From positions 1-64,000 of the forward strand of contig NZ_JAVBXS010000018.1 of NCBI RefSeq assembly GCF_030824435.1: a stretch of 64,000 nucleotides of DNA, in the 5' to 3' direction. This document shows positions 56,377 through 64,000 of the stretch, one piece after another. The position numbers and the translations under genes are program-made. How positions within the stretch are numbered: the first letter of the stretch is position 1; every line of letters begins with the position of its first letter. The DNA is from Rheinheimera sp. (GTDB lineage: Bacteria; Pseudomonadota; Gammaproteobacteria; Enterobacterales; Alteromonadaceae). A model generated the notes under the pieces. It worked only from the letters and a program-made list of their open reading frames with translations, was not told where the DNA came from and ran no database searches.

Positions 56377-57675
56377 ATGCGCGATATTTTTATCCTGTTG
56401 GTGCTGCTGATCAGTGTGCCCATTATTTTACGCCGGCCCTTTTATGGTGTTTTAGTCTGGTGCTGGATTTCTTATATGGTGCCACACCGTCAGGCTTTTG
56501 GCTTTATTCAGACTATGCCTGTTTCTGCCGGTATTGGCCTGACTTTGCTGGCTGGTTTTCTATTTAGCAAAGAACCGAAAAAAGTACCAATGGAAACACC
56601 GGTGAAGTTTTTATTGTTGTTTGACCTTTGGATGTGTATTACTTTTTTTGTAAATCCGGAAAGTGCTTACGCCAGTCAGCAGTTTGAAAAAGTCATGACT
56701 ATTCAGATATTTACGCTGGTTATTTTGGCTATGCTCACCAGTGTTCGCCGTATCGAGTTGGCGCTTTGGGTGGTGGCTCTGAGTATTGCTTTTTATGGTT
56801 TTAAAGGTGGTATTTTTACCTTAAGGACAGGCGGCGGTGGCCGGGTCTGGGGACCAAATGGTGGTTTTTTTGCTGGTAATAATGAACTGGCAATTTCCCT
56901 GCTGATTATTTTTCCGGTGTTATTTTATTTGCGCAGCCAATTACCGGCCAACTGGATCTGGGCAAAACGGGGCCTGTTGTTACTGATGGGTTTTATCGTT
57001 ATTTCCGTATTGGGTTCACAGTCGCGCGGCGCCTTATTAGGCACTTTGGCAGTGGCAGCTTTTTTGTGGTTAAAAGGCCCAAATAAAATGGGCTTTTTGC
57101 TGATGTTTATTCTGGCGGCGCCGCTAGCTTATAACTTTATGCCACAAAGCTGGCATGAACGTATGGGCACCATAGTGGTCGACGAAACCAAAGGTGAACA
57201 ATACGACACTTCAGTCAGCGGCCGTTTTGACGCCTGGCATATGGCATTTAATCTGGCTAAATCCGAAGTATTTGGCGGTGGTTATAATGCCTTTAATGCC
57301 AATAACTATCTGAAATACGCCCCTTTTGCCCCGGAATTTCAGGATTCACACAGTATTTATTTCCAGATCATGGCGCATCATGGTTTTATCGGCTTTTTCC
57401 TCTGGTTTATGATTTATTTCACCAGCTGGAAAAGCGCCAATAAGGTGATCAGGTTATGTGATGGTAAAGCGGAGTTTGCTTCGCAGGCTCTGCTTGCAAA
57501 AATGTTGCAGTGCAGTTTGATCGCTTACGCCGTCGGTGGGGCATTTCTGGGGCTGGGCTATTTTGACTTACCATTTCATATTGTTATTTCAATAGTGGCG
57601 CTGCTTGCGGTCACACAAAAACAAATAAACAACGCAAAAGAACCAGCCTTAGTTTCGCAGGAAGCCACATCATGA
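56377..57675 (+). CDS. O-antigen ligase/polymerase-like membrane protein, exosortase A-associated (TIGR03097-like)
   Basis: A 432-residue protein with about ten transmembrane helices (ILLVLLISVPIILRRPFYG, LVILAMLTSV, LLLLMGFIVISVLGSQSRGA) and the periplasmic loop with SQSRGALLGTLAVAAF and FQDSHSIYFQIMAHHGFIGF typical of the Wzy/WaaL superfamily. It is annotated in the TIGR family as a putative O-glycosylation ligase; it may polymerise the repeat unit or attach it. It begins immediately after the preceding stop. No other Wzy candidate exists in the window. Confidence 0.85.
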   Translation: MRDIFILLVLLISVPIILRRPFYGVLVWCWISYMVPHRQAFGFIQTMPVSAGIGLTLLAGFLFSKEPKKVPMETPVKFLLLFDLWMCITFFVNPESAYASQQFEKVMTIQIFTLVILAMLTSVRRIELALWVVALSIAFYGFKGGIFTLRTGGGGRVWGPNGGFFAGNNELAISLLIIFPVLFYLRSQLPANWIWAKRGLLLLMGFIVISVLGSQSRGALLGTLAVAAFLWLKGPNKMGFLLMFILAAPLAYNFMPQSWHERMGTIVVDETKGEQYDTSVSGRFDAWHMAFNLAKSEVFGGGYNAFNANNYLKYAPFAPEFQDSHSIYFQIMAHHGFIGFFLWFMIYFTSWKSANKVIRLCDGKAEFASQALLAKMLQCSLIAYAVGGAFLGLGYFDLPFHIVISIVALLAVTQKQINNAKEPALVSQEATS

Positions 57676-59030
57676 ACAAAAAATCCGGTTTTTATACCTG
57701 GCTGGTCAGCCGTTATTTGTTCCGCCTGCATGAATGGCTAAAAGGCCATCAAACCTACCGGATGCTGGCGCGTTTAGAACAACAACAATGGTTGTCTGCG
57801 GATGCAGTGGCAAAGGTGCAACAACAACGGCTGCAGCAGTTTATGCAGCAGGTGGTGGCCAATAATGCTTATTACCAACAGGTGTTTGCCGATTTGGGCC
57901 TCACAGCGGCCGATATACAAAGCAGTCAGGACCTTGCCAAATTACCTTTTTTGACCAAAACCGTCATTAAACAACAACGCGAACCCCTTAAAACCAAAGG
58001 CCTTGGCCCCTTTATTCAATACAATACCGGTGGTTCCAGTGGTGAACCTCTGGTGTTTTTTATGGGAGAGCCCAGAGTCAGTCACGATGTTGCTGCTAAA
58101 TTGCGGGCCACCCGCTGGTGGGGCGTCGACATTGGCGATTGTGAGGCTGTCCTTTGGGGCTCGCCAATCGAGCTGGGTAAACAAGACAAAATTAAGCAAC
58201 TGCGTGACTGGTTATTTCGTTCGCACTTATTGCCGGCATTTAATCTGACGGCCGCCAGTACCCAAAGTTATCTGCAACAACTCAAGCAGCTCAGACCAAA
58301 AATGTTGTTTGGTTATCCATCTGTCATTCATCAGCTGGCACAAGCGGCGCAGCAACAACAGACTGATATGAGCCAACTGGGTATTCAGGTGGTGTTTGTC
58401 ACTTCTGAAATGTTGTATCCACATCAGCGTGAACTGATTGAACAGGTATTTGCCGCCCCTGTTGCCAATGGTTATGGTGCCAGAGACGCAGGTTTTATTG
58501 CCCATCAATGCCCTGCCGGCAGCCTGCATATCAGCGCAGAAGACATTATTGTTGAAATTATCGGCCCTGATGATCAGCCGGTAGCGCCAGGGCAAATGGG
58601 AGAAATTGTCATTACCCATCTGCAAACCCAGGATTATCCTTTTATCCGCTACCGCACAGGTGATATGGGCACTATAGGCACAACGGCTTGCAGTTGTGGC
58701 CGGGGTTTACCAGTGCTGAGTGAAGTACAAGGCCGCTCGACCGATTTTCTGTTGACCACTGCAGGCGACAAAATGCATGCACTGGCATTAATTTATATAG
58801 TGCGAACCTTGCCTCAGGTGGCAAAGTTTAAAATAGTGCAACAGAGCCGCCAGCACACAGAGCTGCAGCTGGTGCTAAACAGCACTTTGACAGCAGCAGA
58901 ACAACAACAAATAGTGCAGGGATTTCAGGCCCGTCTTGGCAACACGGCGCAGATTAACATCCGTATTGTTGATGACATCAGCCCGGGTAAAAACGGCAAA
59001 TACCGTTATGTCGAAAACCTGGTCAGCTAG
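57672..59030 (+). CDS. PaaK/CapK-type adenylate-forming protein
   Basis: A 452-residue protein of the phenylacetate-CoA ligase/AMP-binding fold. The P-loop-like block is YNTGGSSGEPLVFF; further VANGYGARDAGFIAHQCPAG, IVITHLQTQDYPFIRYRTGD and AMP-binding residues follow. Members named CapK occur in capsule and EPS loci and may activate an acyl or carboxyl group; the substrate is unknown. Starts ATG overlapping the upstream stop by 4 nt. An 86-nt gap follows before the flippase gene. Confidence 0.82.
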   Translation: MNKKSGFYTWLVSRYLFRLHEWLKGHQTYRMLARLEQQQWLSADAVAKVQQQRLQQFMQQVVANNAYYQQVFADLGLTAADIQSSQDLAKLPFLTKTVIKQQREPLKTKGLGPFIQYNTGGSSGEPLVFFMGEPRVSHDVAAKLRATRWWGVDIGDCEAVLWGSPIELGKQDKIKQLRDWLFRSHLLPAFNLTAASTQSYLQQLKQLRPKMLFGYPSVIHQLAQAAQQQQTDMSQLGIQVVFVTSEMLYPHQRELIEQVFAAPVANGYGARDAGFIAHQCPAGSLHISAEDIIVEIIGPDDQPVAPGQMGEIVITHLQTQDYPFIRYRTGDMGTIGTTACSCGRGLPVLSEVQGRSTDFLLTTAGDKMHALALIYIVRTLPQVAKFKIVQQSRQHTELQLVLNSTLTAAEQQQIVQGFQARLGNTAQINIRIVDDISPGKNGKYRYVENLVS

Positions 59031-59116
59031 CAGCTGCTGTTCATTTTTATGGCCGTACATCAGAAACCTGCGAACGCATACCACTTGGCAGAATCTCACA
59101 ACCTGGGCAGAACAAT

Positions 59117-60604
59117 TTGACCGCGCAAAAAGAAATCCAGAATAAAGTATTTACCGGCTCCATTCTGATGTTAATCAGCAGAATGGTTGTGAAGTCTATT
59201 GGCCTGGTCAGTTCTATTATTCTGGCCAGATTATTGCTGCCGGAGGATTTTGGCATAGTGGCCATTGCCATGGCCATTTACGCTTTTATTGATTTATTTG
59301 GCGCTTTTGGTTTTGGCACTGTGCTTATTCAAAAGCAAAATGCCACTGTCACCGACTACAACACCGCCTGGACTTTTAAACTGCTGTTTGGTCTTTGTGC
59401 TGCAGCTTTATTAGTGCTGCTGGCGCCTTGGGTTGCAGTTTATTATCAGGACCCCAGACTCACAGCGGTGATCTATACCATCTCACTGATGGCCGTGTTG
59501 TCGGGTTGCACCAATATAGGTGTGATTGATTTTCAGAAAAATCTGGATTTTCGCAAAGAGCTGAAACTGCAGGTTATTCCAAAATTATTAAGTTTTAGCT
59601 GTACCATGGTTCTGGTGGTTGTATTGGGCAACTACTGGGCGCTGGTGTTTGGCATGTTAGTTAATGAAGCGCTAAACGTTATTTTTAGTTTTTATATGAA
59701 TGCGTTCAGGCCACGTTTTAGTCTGGCATCAGCACGGGAGTTATTTGGTTTTTCCAAATGGCTGATGCTAAATAACGCCATTGATTACATTAATAAAAAA
59801 GTGCCAATTCTGTTAACAGGCCAACTGCTCGACAGCAAAGCTGTAGGTCTTTTTAGCGTTGGTGAAGAAATTGCGTTATTGCCAACCTCAGAAATTGCCG
59901 CGCCTATTAACAGGGCCACCTACCCTGTGTACGCCAAACTGAAAGACGATAAAGCAGAACTGCGTAAAGCTTATTTGAATACCATCAATCTCAGCGCTTC
60001 TATTTCCTTGCCAGCTGCCGCCGGCATTGCCTTTTTAGCGCCTTTACTGGTGCCCACTGTGTTAGGGCCTGTTTGGGTGCCAATGACAGAAATGATGCAA
60101 TGGCTGGCACTGGCCGGTTTTGTGATCAGTTTGTCATCGAATGTCGGTTATGTATTTATGGCAACAGGCAGCCCAAGGTATCTGGTGTTCACCAATGTGC
60201 TGCGCGCCGCCATTTTTATTCCGGCTTTGTACTTTTTTATCAAACTTTATGGTTTAACCGGCATTGGTTATGCGTTGTTGCTGGCAGCGTCCATTTTGAT
60301 GGTGGTTACTCATATCTCTATTGCCAGATTGGTGGCGCTGGACGCTTTTGCTGTGCTGAAGGTTACGCTTAGAGCCATAGCGGCCAGCACCCTGATGTGT
60401 CTGGCGTTATATGGTTTTCAGCTGCTGGCTGGCAACTGGCCTGATCTGCTGCTGCTGCTCAGTTCAGTGGCGCTGGGAGCTGTAGTTTACGGCAGTTTAT
60501 TATTGTTATTCTGGCAATTAGCGGGCTGCCCCGATAGCCTGGAGAAAATGATTGTCAGCCGTTATTTACCAGGGTTAATGCCAAAGGACAACAGCACAAC
60601 ATGA
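59117..60604 (+). CDS. Wzx-type flippase (MOP/PST superfamily)
   Basis: A 495-residue membrane protein with 12-14 transmembrane helices. N-terminal FTGSILMLISRMVVKSIGLV and SSIILARLLLPEDFGIVAIA, further VFGMLVNEALNVIFSFYM and helices near 370-480 fit the polysaccharide-lipid flippases (Wzx/TuaB type). It flips the lipid-linked repeat unit to the periplasm. It is the first gene after an 86-nt gap in the otherwise tightly packed run. The start is taken as TTG 59117, with a weak site; ribosome binding is not clear. Overlaps the next gene by 4 nt. Confidence 0.85.
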   Translation: MTAQKEIQNKVFTGSILMLISRMVVKSIGLVSSIILARLLLPEDFGIVAIAMAIYAFIDLFGAFGFGTVLIQKQNATVTDYNTAWTFKLLFGLCAAALLVLLAPWVAVYYQDPRLTAVIYTISLMAVLSGCTNIGVIDFQKNLDFRKELKLQVIPKLLSFSCTMVLVVVLGNYWALVFGMLVNEALNVIFSFYMNAFRPRFSLASARELFGFSKWLMLNNAIDYINKKVPILLTGQLLDSKAVGLFSVGEEIALLPTSEIAAPINRATYPVYAKLKDDKAELRKAYLNTINLSASISLPAAAGIAFLAPLLVPTVLGPVWVPMTEMMQWLALAGFVISLSSNVGYVFMATGSPRYLVFTNVLRAAIFIPALYFFIKLYGLTGIGYALLLAASILMVVTHISIARLVALDAFAVLKVTLRAIAASTLMCLALYGFQLLAGNWPDLLLLLSSVALGAVVYGSLLLLFWQLAGCPDSLEKMIVSRYLPGLMPKDNSTT

Positions 60605-61767
60605 AAAACGGACGTATTTTACACCTGGCTATTAACGAAAAATTTATCGACCACGCTTACATCAGTTTTGAGAATGTTGCGCCTGGCCTGAACGACTTTT
60701 TTATATTTTTTGATGAATACCACAGTTACATCAAACAAACGCCATATACAACAGTGCGTTACCGCGACCGGCTTGGTTTTGCACTTTACCAGAAGATAGC
60801 CAGTTATGATCTGGTGGTCGTGCATTCGCTGCACCCCTTCTGGCTCAGTGTTATTAACGGCTGCCGTCAAGATGTCACCTTTGTCTGGGTTGGCTGGGGT
60901 TATGACTATTATGATCTGCTGTACCCGGATAAACAGGCGCTGTTATTGCCACTGACGGCACAACAATTTGGTCAGCCAGCACCAAAAAGCCCGCAGAAAA
61001 AACGTCATCTGCCGGGACTACTGCGGCACTGGCTGGAAAAAATACGGTTAAATCCGGATAAAAAGGCCGCTATCGCTAAAATGGCATTGTTTAGCCCTGT
61101 ATTGCCTAACGAATACCCTTTGATTAAAGCCGCCTTTGGCGCTAAACAATTTCCGGCTGCGGTGCAATGGAACTATGGTTCGCTGGAAGAAGTGTTGCTC
61201 AAAGGTTTTATCGACAGGCAAATGTCAGGTCAGAATATTCTGCTTGGCAACAGTGCTTCCGCCAGCTGTAATCATCTGGATATTTTAGACTGGCTGGCCT
61301 CTTCAACATCGCTTCAGGGGCAACAAGTGATATGCCCACTCAGTTACGGCGACACCGCTTATGCCAGCGCCATCAAAACCGCAGGACAGCAGTTATTACC
61401 CGCCAATTTTCTGCCTTTAACCGACTTTATGCCGCTGCAACAATACCTTGATTTAGTGTCATCCTGCTCTCACCTCATCATGAACCATGTCAGGCAACAG
61501 GGCGTTGGCAATATCTTAATCATGTTGTATCTGGGCGCTATGGTGTTTTTACGGGAAGAGAACCCCTGTTATGACTACTTCCGCCAGCAGGGTTTTGTGC
61601 TATACAGTGTGCAGCAATTACAGCAACAACCCGGGCTGTTGCAACAACAACTAAACCCGGAGCAACAACAACATAACAGACAACTGTTATTTGGCATCTG
61701 GTCAAAACAAGTGCTGGATGCTCGTACTGCAGATTTGATCCAAAAAGCCAGAGCGCTGCGCCACTAA
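60601..61767 (+). CDS. WecF-like 4-amino-4,6-dideoxygalactose (Fuc4NAc) transferase
   Basis: A 388-residue protein starting MKNGRILHLAINEKFIDHAY, followed by FVWVGWGYDYYDLLYPDK, then NILLGNSASASCNHLDILDW, VICPLSYGDTAYASAIKTAG and SSCSHLIMNHVRQQGVGNIL. These are the hallmarks of TDP-Fuc4NAc:lipid II transferases (WecF family), the enzymes that finish the enterobacterial common antigen repeat. No TDP-sugar synthesis genes are visible here, so the donor could differ or be made elsewhere. It is the last gene of the plus-strand run. ATG overlaps the flippase stop by 4 nt. Confidence 0.85.
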   Translation: MKNGRILHLAINEKFIDHAYISFENVAPGLNDFFIFFDEYHSYIKQTPYTTVRYRDRLGFALYQKIASYDLVVVHSLHPFWLSVINGCRQDVTFVWVGWGYDYYDLLYPDKQALLLPLTAQQFGQPAPKSPQKKRHLPGLLRHWLEKIRLNPDKKAAIAKMALFSPVLPNEYPLIKAAFGAKQFPAAVQWNYGSLEEVLLKGFIDRQMSGQNILLGNSASASCNHLDILDWLASSTSLQGQQVICPLSYGDTAYASAIKTAGQQLLPANFLPLTDFMPLQQYLDLVSSCSHLIMNHVRQQGVGNILIMLYLGAMVFLREENPCYDYFRQQGFVLYSVQQLQQQPGLLQQQLNPEQQQHNRQLLFGIWSKQVLDARTADLIQKARALRH

Positions 61768-61781
61768 GCGGCGCTCTGTTT
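61750..61781 (+). terminator. Terminator at the end of the EPS biosynthesis run
   Basis: Arms AGAGCGC (61750-61756) and GCGCTCT (61771-61777) around a 14-nt loop, followed by GTTTT. The stop codon of the WecF-like gene lies inside the loop. Confidence 0.7.
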
Positions 61782-61843
61782 TATCAAGATGGCCGGTAAA
61801 GTGAGCGGCCAAATAACCTTTTTTAAATTGACTTAGTACGCGG

Positions 61844-63982
61844 CTACACCACCAGATAAAACATCAGCACCCAGCAGCTAAAAGCAGGCCAGCCCAACAG
61901 ATTTACCAACAGTAACCAGCGCCGCAGAACATGACGTCTTAACAAAAAAGCCAATAACAAAGCACAGGCCAGCAGCGCCAGAGCGGCCGCAGTGGCGTAT
62001 AACCGGTATTTCACCAGCGCTTTAAAATAAGGGTAACGTTGTTTGGCTTGTTCAGAAGCATCCACAATAGCCTGATAAGCACTGAGATCGGACTGGGGCT
62101 TCAGCTGAAAACTACCACTGTGCTGACTGCAACTGTTTTGATAGCTCAGTTTATCCTGCTGCCGGCTAAGCTGATAACAATCCGTTGTCAGCTGCCAGTG
62201 ATCAGTGGTGCCGCCCGTGGTGACAACAACCGGCGCTGTGGACTTTTCAGTATCGCTGAACTGCAATTGTGTCACTGTCAGACTCTGGCCTTTGGCCTGA
62301 TGCACAGCCAGTGCATCAGTCGCTGTAGGCTGATTGCGCAATACATTCCAGCCCGCAGCCGGCGACATCTGACCATGTACTGTTGCAACTTCGGGCATTG
62401 GGCTGCCCCACAGGCTGATATAAAGTTGTAACGGCTCGGCCCCGGCACTTAACTTAAATTGCAAAGCTTGTGCTGTGGCTGTCATGCTGACACCGGCTGG
62501 GAAATTCCAGTAGGTTGCAATGCCGGCCTGTGCTGAATCGGCAAAATCAAGCACCAGCAGCTGATTGTCCAGAACGATCAGCTGACGATTTAAAGTTGCA
62601 GCAGCGGTTTTTCGGGTTAAAGCCACATAAGAAAAATTGTCTTGTGTGGCAAAACCATCCAGCCGGGTTTCACGCTGGCTGTTTTTAGTTTCCGCCACCA
62701 GATGAGGAGCATTCGAACTGCTCCAGCCATAAGCCTGCTCCATACCGGCATAACCATAAGGCCAATAGCCAAAACCCCCCGTCCATTCAATGCCTTTAGC
62801 CCAGAGGTATAAACTCATTTCGTCGGCGTGTTTGTGGCCATTGTTTTTAAAATAAGACCAGGCAAGCACTGCATGTAAACTGCTGCCGAACTTTGGCATC
62901 TGCTGTTGAAAAACGGCATAACCTGCCACCGGAAACACCGCCAGCGGTGGCTGTGTTTCCGAAGCTGCCCGATACGGCACTTTGACATCGAGTTCAGTAT
63001 TGCCATAACTAGGCACCGACAGATCAGGTCTGGTGATAAGGCGGCTGTATTGTTGTGCTGCCTGATAGAGCTTTGTGATATCGCTGCTGTCGAGCTGATT
63101 CAGCTGCATTAATTTTTCGGTATAACCCAGCAGTTTTTCACCAAAAATATGATAACCAGCGGAATGTTCCAGCACTATCCCTTCGGGCGACAGGTAATAA
63201 GCCAGCTGCTGACGAATGCGGGTGATGGCAATATCACGCAGCTTTTTGGCATCCGGCCTGTCAGCAAAAGCAGTGGCTAACTGTAATAACGCCAGATTCT
63301 GGGTATAACCATGATTGGTTCTGGCGGTATAAAACCTGTCTTCACGCAGCAAAACCGCAGTGTCAGCCAGAAACTCCAGCGCAGCCTGACGCAGTTCAGC
63401 TGCATTATGCAGTTGTTTGTTATCAATGATGTTTAATAACCGCAGCACCACCGACACTCTGGCAGCCACAGCATGGTCGTTGCGAAGGAAAGTTTCAGAA
63501 AAATAACTGTGCCTGTGGTAAGCAAAAAAGTCGGCAAACCGCGCTGCTGCTGTGTCCAGATAATGTTGGCGGTAACTTTGCTGATAAGCTGTCAGCAGCA
63601 CATCTTCCAGCTTCAGGCTGGCAATGGCCAGCTGAAAAGTGGCAGGCCCTTGTTGATGGTCAATGGCAAAACCCCGCAGTGGCAATTGTTGTACAGCAAA
63701 TTCCGGCAAGCTGATATAACCACTCAGAATTTGATCAGCAGTTGCAATCACGTTCTGCTCCCAGGCGGGAACTTCAATGCCAAGCTGCACAGCGGCAAGT
63801 TCGGCCCAAAGTTCTTTTTTCAGGTCCGATGCCAGAGTCCAGTCCCCCTGCGCACTACTTCGGGGATAATACTGATGTTGTAACACTGGCCACCAGATAC
63901 TGATAATAGATAACAGCGCCAATAATATTGAAACAGCAACAACACGCAACAACAGCCACACTCCCGTTAATTTATAAAACAA
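61844..63982 (-). CDS. Membrane-anchored heparinase II/III-like polysaccharide lyase
   Basis: A 712-residue protein with an N-terminal transmembrane segment (VVAVSILLALLSIISIWWPV) and a C-terminal pair of helices (LYATAAALALLACALLLAFL and LLLVNLLGWPAFSCWVLMFY). Between are an alpha-toroid (about 45-350, with NHGYTQNLALLQLATAF and VLEHSAGYHIFGEKLLGY) and a beta-sandwich part starting SYFKNNGHKHADEMSLYLWA; the HxHxDxxS-like cluster fits heparinase II/III lyases and alginate lyases. It may trim a uronate-containing polymer at the membrane. The TTG 63982 start lies near the window end, with AAAGG close by; GTG 63961 is an alternative. Confidence 0.83.
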   Translation of the reverse strand: MFYKLTGVWLLLRVVAVSILLALLSIISIWWPVLQHQYYPRSSAQGDWTLASDLKKELWAELAAVQLGIEVPAWEQNVIATADQILSGYISLPEFAVQQLPLRGFAIDHQQGPATFQLAIASLKLEDVLLTAYQQSYRQHYLDTAAARFADFFAYHRHSYFSETFLRNDHAVAARVSVVLRLLNIIDNKQLHNAAELRQAALEFLADTAVLLREDRFYTARTNHGYTQNLALLQLATAFADRPDAKKLRDIAITRIRQQLAYYLSPEGIVLEHSAGYHIFGEKLLGYTEKLMQLNQLDSSDITKLYQAAQQYSRLITRPDLSVPSYGNTELDVKVPYRAASETQPPLAVFPVAGYAVFQQQMPKFGSSLHAVLAWSYFKNNGHKHADEMSLYLWAKGIEWTGGFGYWPYGYAGMEQAYGWSSSNAPHLVAETKNSQRETRLDGFATQDNFSYVALTRKTAAATLNRQLIVLDNQLLVLDFADSAQAGIATYWNFPAGVSMTATAQALQFKLSAGAEPLQLYISLWGSPMPEVATVHGQMSPAAGWNVLRNQPTATDALAVHQAKGQSLTVTQLQFSDTEKSTAPVVVTTGGTTDHWQLTTDCYQLSRQQDKLSYQNSCSQHSGSFQLKPQSDLSAYQAIVDASEQAKQRYPYFKALVKYRLYATAAALALLACALLLAFLLRRHVLRRWLLLVNLLGWPAFSCWVLMFYLVV

Positions 63983-64000
63983 TACCTTTTGTTTTTAATT

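Noticed and set aside
34421-63982. Horizontally acquired island bounded by the tRNA genes
   Set aside because: No integrase, direct repeat of a tRNA 3' end or insertion sequence was seen at either side; base and codon style resemble the flanks.

Overview
The window looks like chromosomal DNA of a marine- or freshwater-type gammaproteobacterium in the Alteromonadales/Chromatiales neighbourhood (Rheinheimera- or Alishewanella-like). That is an inference from gene order and protein style, not a database match. Supporting neighbourhoods: prmB divergent from smrB, maoP divergent from hdfR, fadI-fadJ, folX-yfcH, and tesA divergent from ybbA-ybbP, all arranged as in enteric and Shewanella-like genomes, plus an ECF sigma / DUF3379 / putP group. 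Coding density is high, and several genes appear to start with TTG.

Left part (1-33.3 kb), housekeeping and signalling: prmB (cut by the window edge), smrB, sixA, an M16 peptidase without an evident signal peptide, a PAS-PAS-GGDEF-EAL protein, maoP with a small membrane-protein gene behind it, hdfR, the fadIJ beta-oxidation operon with a PsrA-like palindrome upstream, and a MoxR-DUF58-DUF4381-VWA-VWA/TPR-BatD operon whose TPR protein carries a (CAG)10 tract. Then come an ECF sigma factor with its membrane anti-sigma partner, putP, an EAL-HDOD protein, a ComEA-like helix-hairpin-helix protein, a glycine-zipper lipoprotein, a PhoP/PhoQ-like pair, an LprI-like periplasmic protein, folX-yfcH, and the ybbA-ybbP transporter divergent from tesA.

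Middle (33.3-34.2 kb): an octanucleotide tandem repeat, then a minus-strand tRNA operon Ala-Glu-Glu-Glu-Glu-Ala with a near-consensus promoter (TTGACA, 17 bp, TAGAAT) and a GC-rich discriminator.

Right part (34.4-64 kb): a large exosortase A (XrtA)-type exopolysaccharide locus. It has an ExeA-like ATPase gene, a minus-strand export operon (outer-membrane beta-barrel, BY-kinase-like ATPase, Wzc-like chain-length protein, Wza-like lipoprotein), and a plus-strand biosynthetic run of 15 genes. That run encodes the initiating sugar transferase, a NodB-type deacetylase, a FemAB-like protein, exosortase XrtA with a fused EpsI domain, four glycosyltransferases, two tandem AsnB-type amidotransferases, an AlgD-like GDP-mannose dehydrogenase, a transglutaminase-fold protein, an O-antigen ligase/polymerase-like protein, a PaaK/CapK-like adenylate-forming enzyme, a flippase and a WecF-like transferase. 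A membrane-anchored heparinase II/III-like lyase follows on the minus strand. Together these suggest a lipid-linked, flippase-exported polymer probably containing uronic acid (from GDP-mannose) that may be amidated, deacetylated and trimmed. No PEP-CTERM substrate protein and no PrsK/PrsR regulators were found in the window, so the proteins XrtA processes must be encoded elsewhere.
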